Assembly: GCF_031456835.1 (NCBI RefSeq)
Contig: NZ_JAVDVK010000001.1
Span: forward strand, 3,038,001 to 3,102,000
Origin: Leifsonia shinshuensis
GTDB lineage: Bacteria > Actinomycetota > Actinomycetes > Actinomycetales > Microbacteriaceae
Direction of reading: 5' to 3'
DNA length: 64,000 nucleotides
Shown: one piece after another, positions 50,339 through 59,748 of the stretch
Position numbering within the stretch: the first letter of the stretch is position 1
Layout of the letters: every line of letters begins with the position of its first letter
Notes under the pieces: model-generated
Seen by the model: only the letters and a program-made list of their open reading frames with translations
The model's database searches: none
Told to the model about the DNA's origin: nothing
Position numbers and translations under genes: made by a program

Positions 50339-51658
50339 ATGGCGATGAACATGATCAGGCGCGTGCGGTCCGTGGCCGGAGCCCTCGCTGTGCCCGCCCC
50401 TACCACGGCCCGTGTGACAGTCGCCTCGCTGACTGAGATGCTGGGCGGGTTGGGGGCCGCGCTGCTCCAGTCGGCCCGAGCGACCAGCGCCGTGGAGCGC
50501 ATACTGCATGACGTCGCCGCAAGCTACGGACGTGAGGACATCCGTTCCTATGTGCTTCCGACTCTCGTGCTGGTCGAGGACGCGGGGAGCGCTCCAGAGC
50601 GGACGACGCTTCACGCGTCGACCGGGCGCCCATTGCGCCTCGATCAGACCGGAGCTGTAGAGCAGCTCATCACCCGAGCGATCGAGACTCGACCGGCCCC
50701 TGTGGATGTCCTCGCCGAGCTGAGCCGGATCCGCGCCTCCCGACCGCGCTTCGGTTCCGCCGTCCGCATCGCGGGCCACACGCTTCTCAGCCTCGGTTTC
50801 GGGATGGTGCTCGATCCGGTCGCCGCGGCGATACCGGTCTATCTGATTTTCGGACTCCTGGTAGGCGTGATCGTCGAGTTCGGATCGCGAGTCCGCACCC
50901 TCGCACTGCTGCTGCCGACGGTGACGGCGTTCGGGATGACCGCCGTCGCCGGAGGGCTGGTCGCGCCGATGATCGACGAAGACCCTGTTCGACTGGTCGC
51001 CCCGGCGTTGGTCAGCTTCATCCCGGGTCTAACGATGACGCTCGCCGCGGTGGAACTCACCAGCGCGCAGGTCGTCGCAGGCGCCAGCCGTCTCGTCTAC
51101 GGCGCAGCCCAGCTCGGGCTCCTCGCCTTCGGCGTGTATGCCGCGTTGACGATGACCGGCGCACACCCGATCATCCATAGTTCGCCGCAACTGGGCAGGT
51201 GGGCGGCGTGGGTCGGCATCCCCCTCACAGCGGCGGGATACCTCCTGTTCTCCGTCGCACCCCGAAAATCGTTCGTCTGGATCCTGGCCGCTCTCGTCAT
51301 CGCCTACGGCGCGCAACAACTCTCCGGTGCACTCGTGGGGGCCGAGTTCTCTGGTTTCGTCGGTGCCATCGTCGTCATCTTCGCGGTGTCCCTCTTCCGG
51401 CGAATGCGCTCGGCGCCCCCATCAAGCGTCATGCTGACGTGCGCGTACTGGCTGCTGGTTCCCGGTGCCCTGGGCTTCGTCGGCCTGGGGACGGCAGCGG
51501 AGAGGGGAGGGCATGGGGCTGTCGTCCTCGGCGAGTTCGTCGTCTCGTTGCTCGCCATAGCGATCGGAATGGTGGTCGGTGCCGGCTTGACCAGCGATGC
51601 GGCCGTAGCGGCCGAGGCGTGGCGCGACGCGGGTGCAGACGTTGCGACAAATGATTGA
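50339..51658 (+). CDS. Threonine/serine exporter family (ThrE) membrane protein
   Basis: This 439-residue protein has the ThrE architecture. An N-terminal cytoplasmic domain (about 25-130) is followed by some ten hydrophobic spans in two halves, DUF1212-like (LGFGMVLDPVAAAIPVYLIF) and ThrE_2-like (AAWVGIPLTAAGYLLFSVA). Known members export threonine and serine; no such role is implied by the surrounding sugar genes. It probably shares a transcript with the MEKHLA gene. Confidence 0.88.
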   Translation: MAMNMIRRVRSVAGALAVPAPTTARVTVASLTEMLGGLGAALLQSARATSAVERILHDVAASYGREDIRSYVLPTLVLVEDAGSAPERTTLHASTGRPLRLDQTGAVEQLITRAIETRPAPVDVLAELSRIRASRPRFGSAVRIAGHTLLSLGFGMVLDPVAAAIPVYLIFGLLVGVIVEFGSRVRTLALLLPTVTAFGMTAVAGGLVAPMIDEDPVRLVAPALVSFIPGLTMTLAAVELTSAQVVAGASRLVYGAAQLGLLAFGVYAALTMTGAHPIIHSSPQLGRWAAWVGIPLTAAGYLLFSVAPRKSFVWILAALVIAYGAQQLSGALVGAEFSGFVGAIVVIFAVSLFRRMRSAPPSSVMLTCAYWLLVPGALGFVGLGTAAERGGHGAVVLGEFVVSLLAIAIGMVVGAGLTSDAAVAAEAWRDAGADVATND

Positions 51659-51690
51659 CGGATAAATTCCATCGGGAGTACCGTCGCCGT

Positions 51691-51707
51691 TAATTATTTG
51701 CAAACCG
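51691..51707. promoter_or_regulatory. Shared motif site 2 (TAATTATTTGCAAACCG)
   Basis: It lies 16 bp upstream of the second GH43-like gene and just before its GAAGGAG ribosome site, a repressing position. Confidence 0.6.
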
Positions 51708-51722
51708 AACGAAGGAGTTCAG

Positions 51723-53408
51723 GTGAAGTCACCACGCAGACATCTTGCGGTTCTCGGTATTGTGTCCGCCGCCGTCACAACGATCGCTCTCGTCTCGGCA
51801 CCGGCGTCGGCTACCGTACCGGCCGGCCCGCACATCTCTAACGACACGGTATGGCGCGATACGTCCGGTAACGAGATCCGCGCGCAGGGCGGGAACGTCT
51901 TCAAGAATCCGGATGACGGGCTCTGGTACTGGGTGGGAGCGGAGATGAACTCGCGCTACTCGGGCCAGCAGGTGGCGAAGTCCATCAACCTCTACAGCTC
52001 GGGTGACCTGCAGACGTGGACCTTCCGTAAGCATCTGGTCACCCAGTCCGACGATCCGTCGCAACTCAACGTGACGCTCGCCGCCGGCGCCGACCCGGAT
52101 GATCTTCGGGTGACCAGCCTGGTCACCAGTGACGGGAGCTCGTGGCTCGGCCGGCCGCAGCTCATCCACAGTCCACAGGGCAAGTGGATCATCTGGGTGG
52201 AGGTCAACGGCGACAAGAAGGTGACGAAGGCTGATGGTACGGTCGTCGACCTCGGGACCGGTCAGGCTGTGTTCGAGAGCGACACCATCGACGGGACATA
52301 TGAGTACCTCGGCAAGCAGTATGTGCACCATGGCGATGGGTCACCGGACGACGACTACACCAGCGGTGATCGTTCCGTCTTCGTCGAAGGCGGCAACGCC
52401 TATCTCGTCTATGTCGGCGACAGTCATCTGACGCGCAATGTCGATCTGAACATCGCACCCCTGAGCAGCGACTGGCGCACGGTGGGGAATCCGCAGTGGA
52501 CGATTCCCGATGACGTGAGCCTGGGCGGCCAGAATCGGCATGAGGCACCGGGGATCGTCAAGGTCGGCGCGACCTACTACTTGTTCGCTTCGGGAATGGA
52601 GGGCTTCAACGCCACGCCGACCAGCTACCTGACCAGCTCCGACCTCGTGCACTGGAGCAGTTCGTGGAAGCCCGTCACCAATGCGCCTTCCTCGACCGTG
52701 GATTCCTTCGGCACGCAGTTCGAATCGATCGTCCCGATCGTCGGCTCCTCCGGCACGTCCTACCTCTACAACGGCGATCGCTTCTCGCAGTACTACCCGT
52801 GGGTGGACGCCTCCAAGAAGAGTCAGTTCCCCAGTGGCACAGGGCGCAAGGCCTGGTATCCGCTGACCTTCGACGCAGGCGTTCCGACACTCCACGGCGC
52901 CACCGATGTCTACGTTGATGCCGGTGCGGGGACGATGACCTGGAACGCCGTCGCGAACGGGCGGTTCGACCAGCGCAACGTCGCCGATACGCGCAACACC
53001 ACGACGAATCACCCGGGCAACACCCCAAACTGGACCGTGTCCGGGTCAGCGCACCTCGAGGCGACCGGGAGCACGGTCACGAATCAGCAGATGGTGATCG
53101 ACGACGTCACGACCGGCGGGAAGGGTGTCTTCAGTGGATACGTGTCGCAGCAGCTGACGCTGCCTGCCGGCAGCTACGACTTCTCGTTCGACTACAAGTC
53201 GAGCGGCACCGCCTCGCACGCGACCGCGAGCGTGAGCGGCGCCTCGGTGTCCGCGCCGACGAAGGACCTGACGGCTGCAGCGACCACCTTCACCCGTGCC
53301 GACATCGCCTTCACCCTCCCTTCGGCGGGCGTCGTCACCATCAAAGTGCAGGCAGACGGCTCGACCGGGTACCTAGACCTCGACAACGTCTCGGTGCTGC
53401 CGCAATAG
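51723..53408 (+). CDS. Secreted GH43_24-like exo-beta-1,3-galactanase, second paralog
   Basis: This 561-residue secreted protein has the same plan as the 48.1-kb gene product: signal peptide (cleavage near ASA), propeller with DTVWRDTSGNEIRAQGGNVF, WYWVGAE, LGRPQLIHSPQG, RHEAPGIVKVGATYYLFASG (catalytic Glu) and YLYNGDRFSQYY. A C-terminal beta-sandwich (PAGSYDFSFDYKSSG) follows. It is longer mainly through loops in the first blades, which may change chain-end access. Start is GTG 51723. Confidence 0.82.
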   Translation: MKSPRRHLAVLGIVSAAVTTIALVSAPASATVPAGPHISNDTVWRDTSGNEIRAQGGNVFKNPDDGLWYWVGAEMNSRYSGQQVAKSINLYSSGDLQTWTFRKHLVTQSDDPSQLNVTLAAGADPDDLRVTSLVTSDGSSWLGRPQLIHSPQGKWIIWVEVNGDKKVTKADGTVVDLGTGQAVFESDTIDGTYEYLGKQYVHHGDGSPDDDYTSGDRSVFVEGGNAYLVYVGDSHLTRNVDLNIAPLSSDWRTVGNPQWTIPDDVSLGGQNRHEAPGIVKVGATYYLFASGMEGFNATPTSYLTSSDLVHWSSSWKPVTNAPSSTVDSFGTQFESIVPIVGSSGTSYLYNGDRFSQYYPWVDASKKSQFPSGTGRKAWYPLTFDAGVPTLHGATDVYVDAGAGTMTWNAVANGRFDQRNVADTRNTTTNHPGNTPNWTVSGSAHLEATGSTVTNQQMVIDDVTTGGKGVFSGYVSQQLTLPAGSYDFSFDYKSSGTASHATASVSGASVSAPTKDLTAAATTFTRADIAFTLPSAGVVTIKVQADGSTGYLDLDNVSVLPQ

Positions 53409-53461
53409 CGCTGCGATGAGCAAATTAGTGGACATAAAGACGCCGATACGCGGCGCATAAT

Positions 53462-53481
53462 GAAAATAATTTGACAAGTCG
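53462..53481. promoter_or_regulatory. Shared motif site 3 (AAATAATTTGACAAGTCG)
   Basis: It lies about 72 bp upstream of the first sugar-permease gene and matches the locus motif around TAATTTG. Confidence 0.5.
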
Positions 53482-53553
53482 CTCCCGCTCGTGGCACCCT
53501 CGTGTCACGAGCGGGAGCGCGTCTCCCGCCCCTGCACGACCAGAAGGAATCAC

Positions 53554-54468
53554 ATGACGACGATGTCGACGCGGATCGTCCCGCAGCGAGCACAGCAGCG
53601 CACCCGGCGACGACGCTCCTGGGTGGGATGGGCCTTCGTCGGCCCGTTCATGCTCGCGTTCCTCCTCGTGCTGGTCGCACCGCTGGTCTACACGGTGTAC
53701 CTGAGCCTGTTCCAGCACCGGCTCATCGGCGGCAACACCTTCGTCGGGCTGACCAACTACCTCCAGCAGCTGACGAACCCTGACTTCTGGGATGCGCTCC
53801 TGCGGGTGAGCCTCTACCTGATCGTCTTCGTCCCCGTGATGCTCGGCCTGGCGCTGCTGGCAGCGCTCGCCATCGACTCGGCCCGGCTCCACGCGCCCCG
53901 GCTGTTCCGGCTCGCCATCTTCCTGCCGTATGCCGTCCCCGGCGTCGTGGCGGCCCTGCTGTGGGGCTACATGTACGGCACGCAGTTCGGTCTCGTGGGC
54001 AACATCGACCGCTTCCTCGGCATCACGCTGCCGGACCCGTTGTCCAGCAACCTCGTGCTCGCATCGATCGGCAACATCATGGTGTGGCTCACCATGGGCT
54101 ACAACATGCTCGTCTTCTACTCCGCACTGCGGGTGGTGCCGACCGAGTTGTACGAAGCCGCCGACCTCGACGGCGCCGGCGCGTGGCGGGTGATCGGGTC
54201 GATCAAGCTCCCCGCAATCCGCCCGGCGGTCGCAGTCACCCTGGTGTTCTCGACGATCGCCGCATTCCAGCTCTTCAATGAGCCCAACATCCTGAAGTCG
54301 CTGGCGCCCAACGTGATCAGCAGTCACTTCACCCCAAACATGTACGCGTACAACCTGTCGTTCGCCGGCCAGCAGTTCAACTCCTCGGCCACCGTGGCGA
54401 TCGTCATGGGGGTCATCACGATGGTCGTCGCCTACGTGATCCAGCGCGTCGCGAGCAGGAAGGCCTGA
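53554..54468 (+). CDS. ABC sugar transporter permease (first subunit)
   Basis: This 304-residue membrane protein is a MalF/UgpA-type permease with six spans and the EAA loop LYEAADLDGAGAWRVIGSIK followed by L-P. AAGGAA precedes ATG 53554. It is the first gene of a permease-permease-binding protein operon lacking its own ATPase, so a shared ATPase (MsiK-like) elsewhere must power it. Substrate is probably a galacto-oligosaccharide, from context. Confidence 0.92.
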   Translation: MTTMSTRIVPQRAQQRTRRRRSWVGWAFVGPFMLAFLLVLVAPLVYTVYLSLFQHRLIGGNTFVGLTNYLQQLTNPDFWDALLRVSLYLIVFVPVMLGLALLAALAIDSARLHAPRLFRLAIFLPYAVPGVVAALLWGYMYGTQFGLVGNIDRFLGITLPDPLSSNLVLASIGNIMVWLTMGYNMLVFYSALRVVPTELYEAADLDGAGAWRVIGSIKLPAIRPAVAVTLVFSTIAAFQLFNEPNILKSLAPNVISSHFTPNMYAYNLSFAGQQFNSSATVAIVMGVITMVVAYVIQRVASRKA

Positions 54469-54470
54469 CG

Positions 54471-55394
54471 ATGGCGATCGCAACCGCCGAGCGCCGCGAT
54501 ACGGCGCATCCCGACACCCCGCGCGCGTTCTCCGCCCGGCGGAGCTCGCTCCGCCCGAAGAAGTCGTGGCTGCTCACGGCCGCCATGACCATCCTTTTCG
54601 TCTACAGCCTGCTGCCTCTGTTCTGGTTACTGGTGAACTCCACGAAGACCCAGGGCGCCCTGTTCTCGAGCTTCGGCCTGTGGTTCGCCGGGCCGTTCGC
54701 CCTGTGGGACAACATCGTCCAGGTCTTCACCTACGACGACGGGATGTTCGCGCGCTGGATGCTGAACACTCTCCTCTACACGGTGGTCGGGGCGTGCGGT
54801 TCGACGTTCCTGGCGACGTTGGCCGGATACGGATTGGCGAAGTTCGACTTCCCCGGCAAGCGGGCGACGTTCGCCGTGATCATCGCGGCGGTCGCCGTGC
54901 CCGGCAGCGCTCTGGCCGTGCCGACGTTCCTGCTGTTCAGTCAGCTCGGGCTGACGAACACGCCGTGGGCGGTGTTCATCCCGTCGCTGGTCACTCCGTT
55001 CGGACTCTTCCTGACGTGGAGCTACACCCAGGAGGCGGTACCCAACGAGTTGCTGGAGGCGGCACGGATGGACGGCGCCGGTGAGTTCCGTACCTTCTTC
55101 ACCATTTCGTCCCGACTGCTCGCGCCCGGCGTCGTCTCGGTGCTCCTGCTGGAGATCGTCGGCACGTGGAACAACTACTTCCTCCCCTTGATCATGCTGA
55201 GCGACCCGAGGTGGTACCCGCTGACCGTCGGCCTGAACCAATGGAGCGAGCAGGCGAACACCGCCGGCGGAGACGCCGTCTTCAACCTGGTCATCACCGG
55301 TTCGCTGCTGACGATCGTCCCGATCATCGTCGCCTTCCTCTTCCTCCAGCGGTTCTGGCAGTCCGGCCTCGCCGCGGGAAGCGTCAAGGCGTGA
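54471..55394 (+). CDS. ABC sugar transporter permease (second subunit)
   Basis: This 307-residue MalG/UgpE-type permease has six hydrophobic spans and the EAA loop LLEAARMDGAGEFRTFFTIS. Its start is two bases after the previous stop. A 30-residue polar N-terminal extension precedes the first span. It pairs with the preceding subunit to form the membrane channel. Confidence 0.92.
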   Translation: MAIATAERRDTAHPDTPRAFSARRSSLRPKKSWLLTAAMTILFVYSLLPLFWLLVNSTKTQGALFSSFGLWFAGPFALWDNIVQVFTYDDGMFARWMLNTLLYTVVGACGSTFLATLAGYGLAKFDFPGKRATFAVIIAAVAVPGSALAVPTFLLFSQLGLTNTPWAVFIPSLVTPFGLFLTWSYTQEAVPNELLEAARMDGAGEFRTFFTISSRLLAPGVVSVLLLEIVGTWNNYFLPLIMLSDPRWYPLTVGLNQWSEQANTAGGDAVFNLVITGSLLTIVPIIVAFLFLQRFWQSGLAAGSVKA

Positions 55395-55449
55395 CCTGAC
55401 CCTTCTTTCCCTCCCACCCACCCTTCACCGCAGAAAGGCACCACTCGAA

Positions 55450-56817
55450 ATGACAACCCACAGCCGCTGGCGGTCCGGAGCGAGGAAGCTCGCCGTGACT
55501 GCCGCCGTCGGACTCGCCGTCACCGCAGGCCTCGCAGGCTGCTCCGGCGGAAACTCCGAGCAGCCCTCCTCTTCTGCCGTCTCGCAGTCCGAGATCCAGG
55601 CGGCCCTCAAGAAGAAGACCACGCTGACCATCTGGACCTGGGCCACGACGCTGACCGGGATCGTCAAGGCGTTCGAGCAGAAATACCCGAACGTCACGAT
55701 CAACGTCGTCAACGTCGGAACCGGAGCCGCCCATTACACCAAGCTCGAGAACGCCATCAAGGCGGGATCGGGCGCTCCGGACCTCGCGACGGTCGAGTAT
55801 CAGGTGCTCCCGCAGTTCGCGCTGGAGGGAAGTCTCGTCGACCTGGACAAGACCTTCGGCTGGGGCGACCTGAAGGACAAGTTCACGCCGGCGATCTGGA
55901 ATTCCACCAACGTCAACGGCGGGCTCTACGAGCTGCCGCACAACGCCGGCCCGATGGCGCTCTTCTACAACAAGGCTGTCTTCGACAAGTTCGGCATCGA
56001 CGTCCCGAAGACGTGGGACGAGTATGCTGCCGCCGCCAAGAAGATCCACGCGGCCGACCCGAGCGTCTACCTCGCCGCGGACGCGGGCGACGCCGGCTTC
56101 ACGACCAGCATGCTGTGGCAGTCCGGAGCGAAGCCCTTCAAGACCTCCGGCACCTCGGATGTGACCGTGGACCTCGGCGCCGACTCGACGAAGAAATTCA
56201 CCGACTTCTACCAGCCCCTCATCGACGACAAGCTTCTGATGCCGGTCTCCGGGTTCAGCAACGAGTGGTACCAGGGGCTCGCCAACGGCAAGATCGCGTC
56301 GCTCGCGAGCGGTGCATGGATGGCGGGCAGCCTGAAGTCGGGCGTTCCCACCGGCGCAGGTCAGTGGCGGGTGGCACCGCTCCCCACCTACGCGGCGGGC
56401 GACAAGGCAAGCGCCATGAACGGCGGCGGCGGGTACGCGATGCTCAAGCAGAGCCCCAAGCAGCACCAGCTCGTGGCTTCCGCGTTCTTGAAGTTCATGG
56501 AGACCGGCGACGGTGTGCCGCTGTCCATCCAGGCGGGACAGTTCCCGGCCACGGTGGCCGACCTGAAGTCGGACTCGTTCCTCGACGCGAAGAACGAGTA
56601 CTTCGGCGGACAGCAGATCAACAAGATCTTCGCCCAGTCGGCCGAGGCCGCCGTCTCCGGCTGGCAGTACCTCCCGTACCAGGCGTACGCCAACACCATC
56701 TACGGTGACACCGTCGGCCAGGCCTACACCGGCAAGACGACGCTCGCGAAGGGACTGGAGGCCTGGGGCAGCAAGCTCAAGGACTACGGCACCCAGCAGG
56801 GCTTCTCGGTGAAGTAA
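55450..56817 (+). CDS. Extracellular sugar-binding lipoprotein of the ABC importer
   Basis: This 455-residue SBP_bac_1-type lipoprotein has a signal peptide ending in the lipobox AGLAGC. The mature protein shows family features: LTIWTWATTLTGIVKAFEQK, the APDLATVEYQVLPQF region and LYELPHNAGPMALFYNKAVF. It captures the oligosaccharide for the two permeases encoded just upstream. A strong terminator follows the gene. Confidence 0.93.
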   Translation: MTTHSRWRSGARKLAVTAAVGLAVTAGLAGCSGGNSEQPSSSAVSQSEIQAALKKKTTLTIWTWATTLTGIVKAFEQKYPNVTINVVNVGTGAAHYTKLENAIKAGSGAPDLATVEYQVLPQFALEGSLVDLDKTFGWGDLKDKFTPAIWNSTNVNGGLYELPHNAGPMALFYNKAVFDKFGIDVPKTWDEYAAAAKKIHAADPSVYLAADAGDAGFTTSMLWQSGAKPFKTSGTSDVTVDLGADSTKKFTDFYQPLIDDKLLMPVSGFSNEWYQGLANGKIASLASGAWMAGSLKSGVPTGAGQWRVAPLPTYAAGDKASAMNGGGGYAMLKQSPKQHQLVASAFLKFMETGDGVPLSIQAGQFPATVADLKSDSFLDAKNEYFGGQQINKIFAQSAEAAVSGWQYLPYQAYANTIYGDTVGQAYTGKTTLAKGLEAWGSKLKDYGTQQGFSVK

Positions 56818-56835
56818 CCATCACCCGTACGCGAG

Positions 56836-56870
56836 ACGGCCGGCGATCGAAGGATCGCCGGCCGTTTCGT
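56836..56870. terminator. Two-way terminator between importer and GH42 genes
   Basis: ACGGCCGGCGATC (56836-56848) pairs perfectly with 56853-56865 around GAAG, followed by TTTCGT. It separates convergent genes. Confidence 0.85.
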
Positions 56871-56880
56871 CGTTCCCGGA

Positions 56881-58833
56881 TCAGTCGCCTGTGACGATGA
56901 CGACGCCGAACGGTTCCAGCGTCGGCGACTCCAGGCGCTGCCCCGAGAGAAGGTCGGTTCCCGCGACGTCCACGGTGACTGGTGTGCTGCCGTGGTTGAT
57001 CACGAACGTCGCATCGGCTCGGCGCACCAGCTCCACGCTGGCGGGTAGCGTCGCGGGAGCGATCCCGGAGTCTTCGAGCACGAGTCGGAGGACGTCGCGC
57101 ATGCCGGCGACGTCGGGATCGGCGGCCAGGTACCAGCCGACGCCGCCGTCCACTGCGCGACGCGTGAGGGCGGGGCCGCCGTCGACGATGCCGCCCTCGA
57201 ACACCGCGATGACATCCGCTCCCCGCGCGTGCACGACCTCGGACCACGCGAGGGTTGTCGCCTCGACGGCCCCGCTGAGCGATACCGGGTCGTGCGGCCC
57301 GTGCGGTGCGAGCTCCTCGATCCGGATTCCGAGCGTCCCGGCCAGGCTCCCGAGGAAGCCGCCGTCGCTCAGCGCCGCGTCCTCGTCCGTGAGCCCGGCC
57401 GGTGCCGCGACGAGGAGCGTGCCGCCCGCGCGCACGTACCGATCGAGCGCCTCGAGCGTCGACTGCGAGGCGACGAACAGCGCCGGAGCGATGACCACAC
57501 GATACGGGGACAGGTCGGAGTCGCGGCCCACGAAGTCCGTGTTCACCCCGAGGTCGAGCAGGGCATGATGCCATGCGGACACCCGCGCCTTGTAGTCGAT
57601 CCGGGCCGGCGTCGCCTCCTGCTCGAGGCTCCACCACGAGTCCCAATCGGCAACGATCGCGACCGCCTGGCGCCCCACCGAGGATCCTGCCAGCTGCTCC
57701 AGCCGCTTCAGTTCACCGCCTAGCTGGACGACCTCGCGCCAGATGCGCGTATCCGTTCCCGCGTGAGGGACCATGCCGGAGTGGAACTTCTCGCCACCGC
57801 GCTGGGACTGCCGCCACTGGAAGAACATGATTCCGTCGGCGCCCCGCGCGATGGCCTGGTAGGAGAGCGCGCGCATCTGATCGGGGCGCTTGGGGGCGTT
57901 CAGTGCCCGCCAGTTCACGGCGCCCGTCGCCTGCTCCATCAGCACCCACGGAGTGCCCGGCTTCAGCGAGCGCATCAGGTCGCGCTGTAGGGCGGCGTCC
58001 TTCCACGATCCGGGATCGGCCGGGTCAGGATAGGCGTCGTCGCTTACGAAGTCGACGTCGTCCGCCCACGACCAGTAGTCGGCCGGCTTGAACATGCCCA
58101 TGAAGTTCGTGGTGATGGGGATGCCCGGGCTGTGCGCCCGGAGAACCTCGGCTTCGGCGCGGTGATTCTCCAGGAGGACGTCCGATGCGAATCGGTCGAA
58201 GTCGAGCAGCTGGGCAGGGTTCCGGAACGTCGGAGCGGCTCGCGGAGGAAGGATCTCCTCGAAGGCCGAATAGCGCTGCGACCAGAACTCGGTTCCCCAG
58301 CGCCGATTGAGCTCGTCAATGGTTGCGTACTTCCGCTGTAGCCAGTGGCGGAAGGCCGCGGCCGACTCGTCGCCGAAGTCGCGCGGGTTGTCATTGCCGA
58401 ACTCGTTGCCGATGTGCCAGGTGATGAGTGCCGGGTGTCGTCCGTAGCGCTCGGCAAGCGCACGCACCAGCCGGAGAGACAGTCGCCGATACGTGGACGA
58501 GCTCGGGTTGAAGTGCTGTCGGCTTCCCGGCGACAGCACATGGCCCCACTCGTCGGTGAGAAGCACCTCCGGGTACGCCGAGGTCAACCACGGCGGAGGG
58601 CTGGCGGTCGCGGTGGCGAGGTCGACGCGGATGCCCGCACGGTGGAGCAGCTCGAAGACCCGGTCGAGCCAGCCGAACTCGAAGCGTCCCTCTTCGGGCT
58701 CGAGTTGCGCCCAGGAGAAGACGCCGACCGTCGCGACCGTGACTCCCGCCTCCTGCATCAGGCGGATGTCCTCAGCCCACACATCCTCGGGCCACTGTTC
58801 AGGGTTGTAATCCGCTCCGTACCAGAAACGCAT
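56881..58833 (-). CDS. Beta-galactosidase, GH42
   Basis: This 650-residue cytoplasmic enzyme hydrolyses terminal beta-galactose. It has the GH42 start WYGADYNPEQWPEDVW, the acid/base Glu in TWHIGNEFGND and the nucleophile Glu in PWVLMEQATGAVNW. A trimerisation domain and small C-terminal domain follow. ATG 58833 is chosen for AAGGAG five bases upstream; a frame to 58905 would cover the operator and overlap the RpiR gene. It is divergent from the regulator gene. Confidence 0.94.
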   Translation of the reverse strand: MRFWYGADYNPEQWPEDVWAEDIRLMQEAGVTVATVGVFSWAQLEPEEGRFEFGWLDRVFELLHRAGIRVDLATATASPPPWLTSAYPEVLLTDEWGHVLSPGSRQHFNPSSSTYRRLSLRLVRALAERYGRHPALITWHIGNEFGNDNPRDFGDESAAAFRHWLQRKYATIDELNRRWGTEFWSQRYSAFEEILPPRAAPTFRNPAQLLDFDRFASDVLLENHRAEAEVLRAHSPGIPITTNFMGMFKPADYWSWADDVDFVSDDAYPDPADPGSWKDAALQRDLMRSLKPGTPWVLMEQATGAVNWRALNAPKRPDQMRALSYQAIARGADGIMFFQWRQSQRGGEKFHSGMVPHAGTDTRIWREVVQLGGELKRLEQLAGSSVGRQAVAIVADWDSWWSLEQEATPARIDYKARVSAWHHALLDLGVNTDFVGRDSDLSPYRVVIAPALFVASQSTLEALDRYVRAGGTLLVAAPAGLTDEDAALSDGGFLGSLAGTLGIRIEELAPHGPHDPVSLSGAVEATTLAWSEVVHARGADVIAVFEGGIVDGGPALTRRAVDGGVGWYLAADPDVAGMRDVLRLVLEDSGIAPATLPASVELVRRADATFVINHGSTPVTVDVAGTDLLSGQRLESPTLEPFGVVIVTGD

Positions 58834-58856
58834 TCGTACTCCTTCGTCTATATTCG

Positions 58857-58876
58857 GTAAATTATTTGCAGAGTCG
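58857..58876. promoter_or_regulatory. Shared motif site 4 (GTAAATTATTTGCAGAGTCG)
   Basis: It lies in the 64-bp gap between the divergent GH42 and RpiR starts, where it could control both and give autoregulation. Confidence 0.65.
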
Positions 58877-58897
58877 CACGACGCAGAGAGGCCCCGA

Positions 58898-59734
58898 ATG
58901 ACCACCGCCGCTGAACCCAGCCCGCTTCAGCTTCTCCGTGATGCGCTGCCAACGCTCACGGGGGCGCGCCTTCGTGTCGCCGAGGTCGTCCTCGCCGATC
59001 CGCTCGAGGCCGGACGGAAGTCGATCACGTGGCTCGCCACCCGCGCTGAAACACAGCCGGCGACCGTCACGCGGTTGTCGTCCTCGCTCGGATACTCCGG
59101 GTTTCCGGCATTCCGGGCCGCGATCGCGAGCGAAAGCGGCCGTGAGCTGCAGGCGGGCTGGGCGAGCGACATCGGAACCGACGTGGCACCCGATGATCCG
59201 CCGGAGACGATCATGAACGTGCTCGCCGGGCACCAGTTCCGAGCGCTGCGCAGCGCCCTGGCCAACGTCGACCTGGCGCGGATCGCTCGGGCTGCCGACC
59301 TCATCGCGTCGGCCGACCGCGTCGAGATCTTCGGAGAATGGGGTGACCATCCGCCCGCCGACGAGCTCCAGATGCGCCTGATGCGCCTCGGTGTGCCCGT
59401 GTGGATGCACGACGGCGCGTACGGGGCGAGAGTCGGCGCCAGCCTGCTCGGCCCGGAGGGGGTTGCGATCGCGATCTCGCGCAACGGCGACAGCGAGATC
59501 GCGCAAGCATTCCTGGCTGAGGCCGCCGCGCACGGCGCGACGACCATCGCCATCACAGGGGCCCCCGATGGGGCAGTGGGCGCGGCCTCCGACATCGTCC
59601 TCTTCACGGGAACCGGCGGCGGGCGCACCTGGACCGAATACTTCGCGGGACGCGCCAGCGACGGCTTCGTGGGCGGCGTGCTGTGGATGCTGGTCGCTCA
59701 GCGTCGCGGCGCTTCGTTCATGCTGCCCGGCTGA
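58898..59734 (+). CDS. MurR/RpiR family transcriptional regulator
   Basis: This 278-residue protein has an N-terminal RpiR helix-turn-helix (KSITWLATRAETQPATVTRL, SSLGYSGFPAFRAAI) and a C-terminal SIS sugar-phosphate-binding domain (about 125-260, ISRNGDSEIAQAFL). It is the only regulator coded within the galactan locus apart from the truncated LacI protein at the right edge. It probably binds the repeated TNATTTGCAGA sites, with a galactose-derived phosphate as possible ligand. Confidence 0.9.
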   Translation: MTTAAEPSPLQLLRDALPTLTGARLRVAEVVLADPLEAGRKSITWLATRAETQPATVTRLSSSLGYSGFPAFRAAIASESGRELQAGWASDIGTDVAPDDPPETIMNVLAGHQFRALRSALANVDLARIARAADLIASADRVEIFGEWGDHPPADELQMRLMRLGVPVWMHDGAYGARVGASLLGPEGVAIAISRNGDSEIAQAFLAEAAAHGATTIAITGAPDGAVGAASDIVLFTGTGGGRTWTEYFAGRASDGFVGGVLWMLVAQRRGASFMLPG

Positions 59735-59748
59735 GCTGCCGAACCGCG

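Noticed and set aside
58834..58905. An N-terminal extension of the GH42 gene
   Set aside because: It would translate through motif site 4 and overlap the divergent RpiR start. The conserved GH42 N-terminus begins at 58833 with a good ribosome site.
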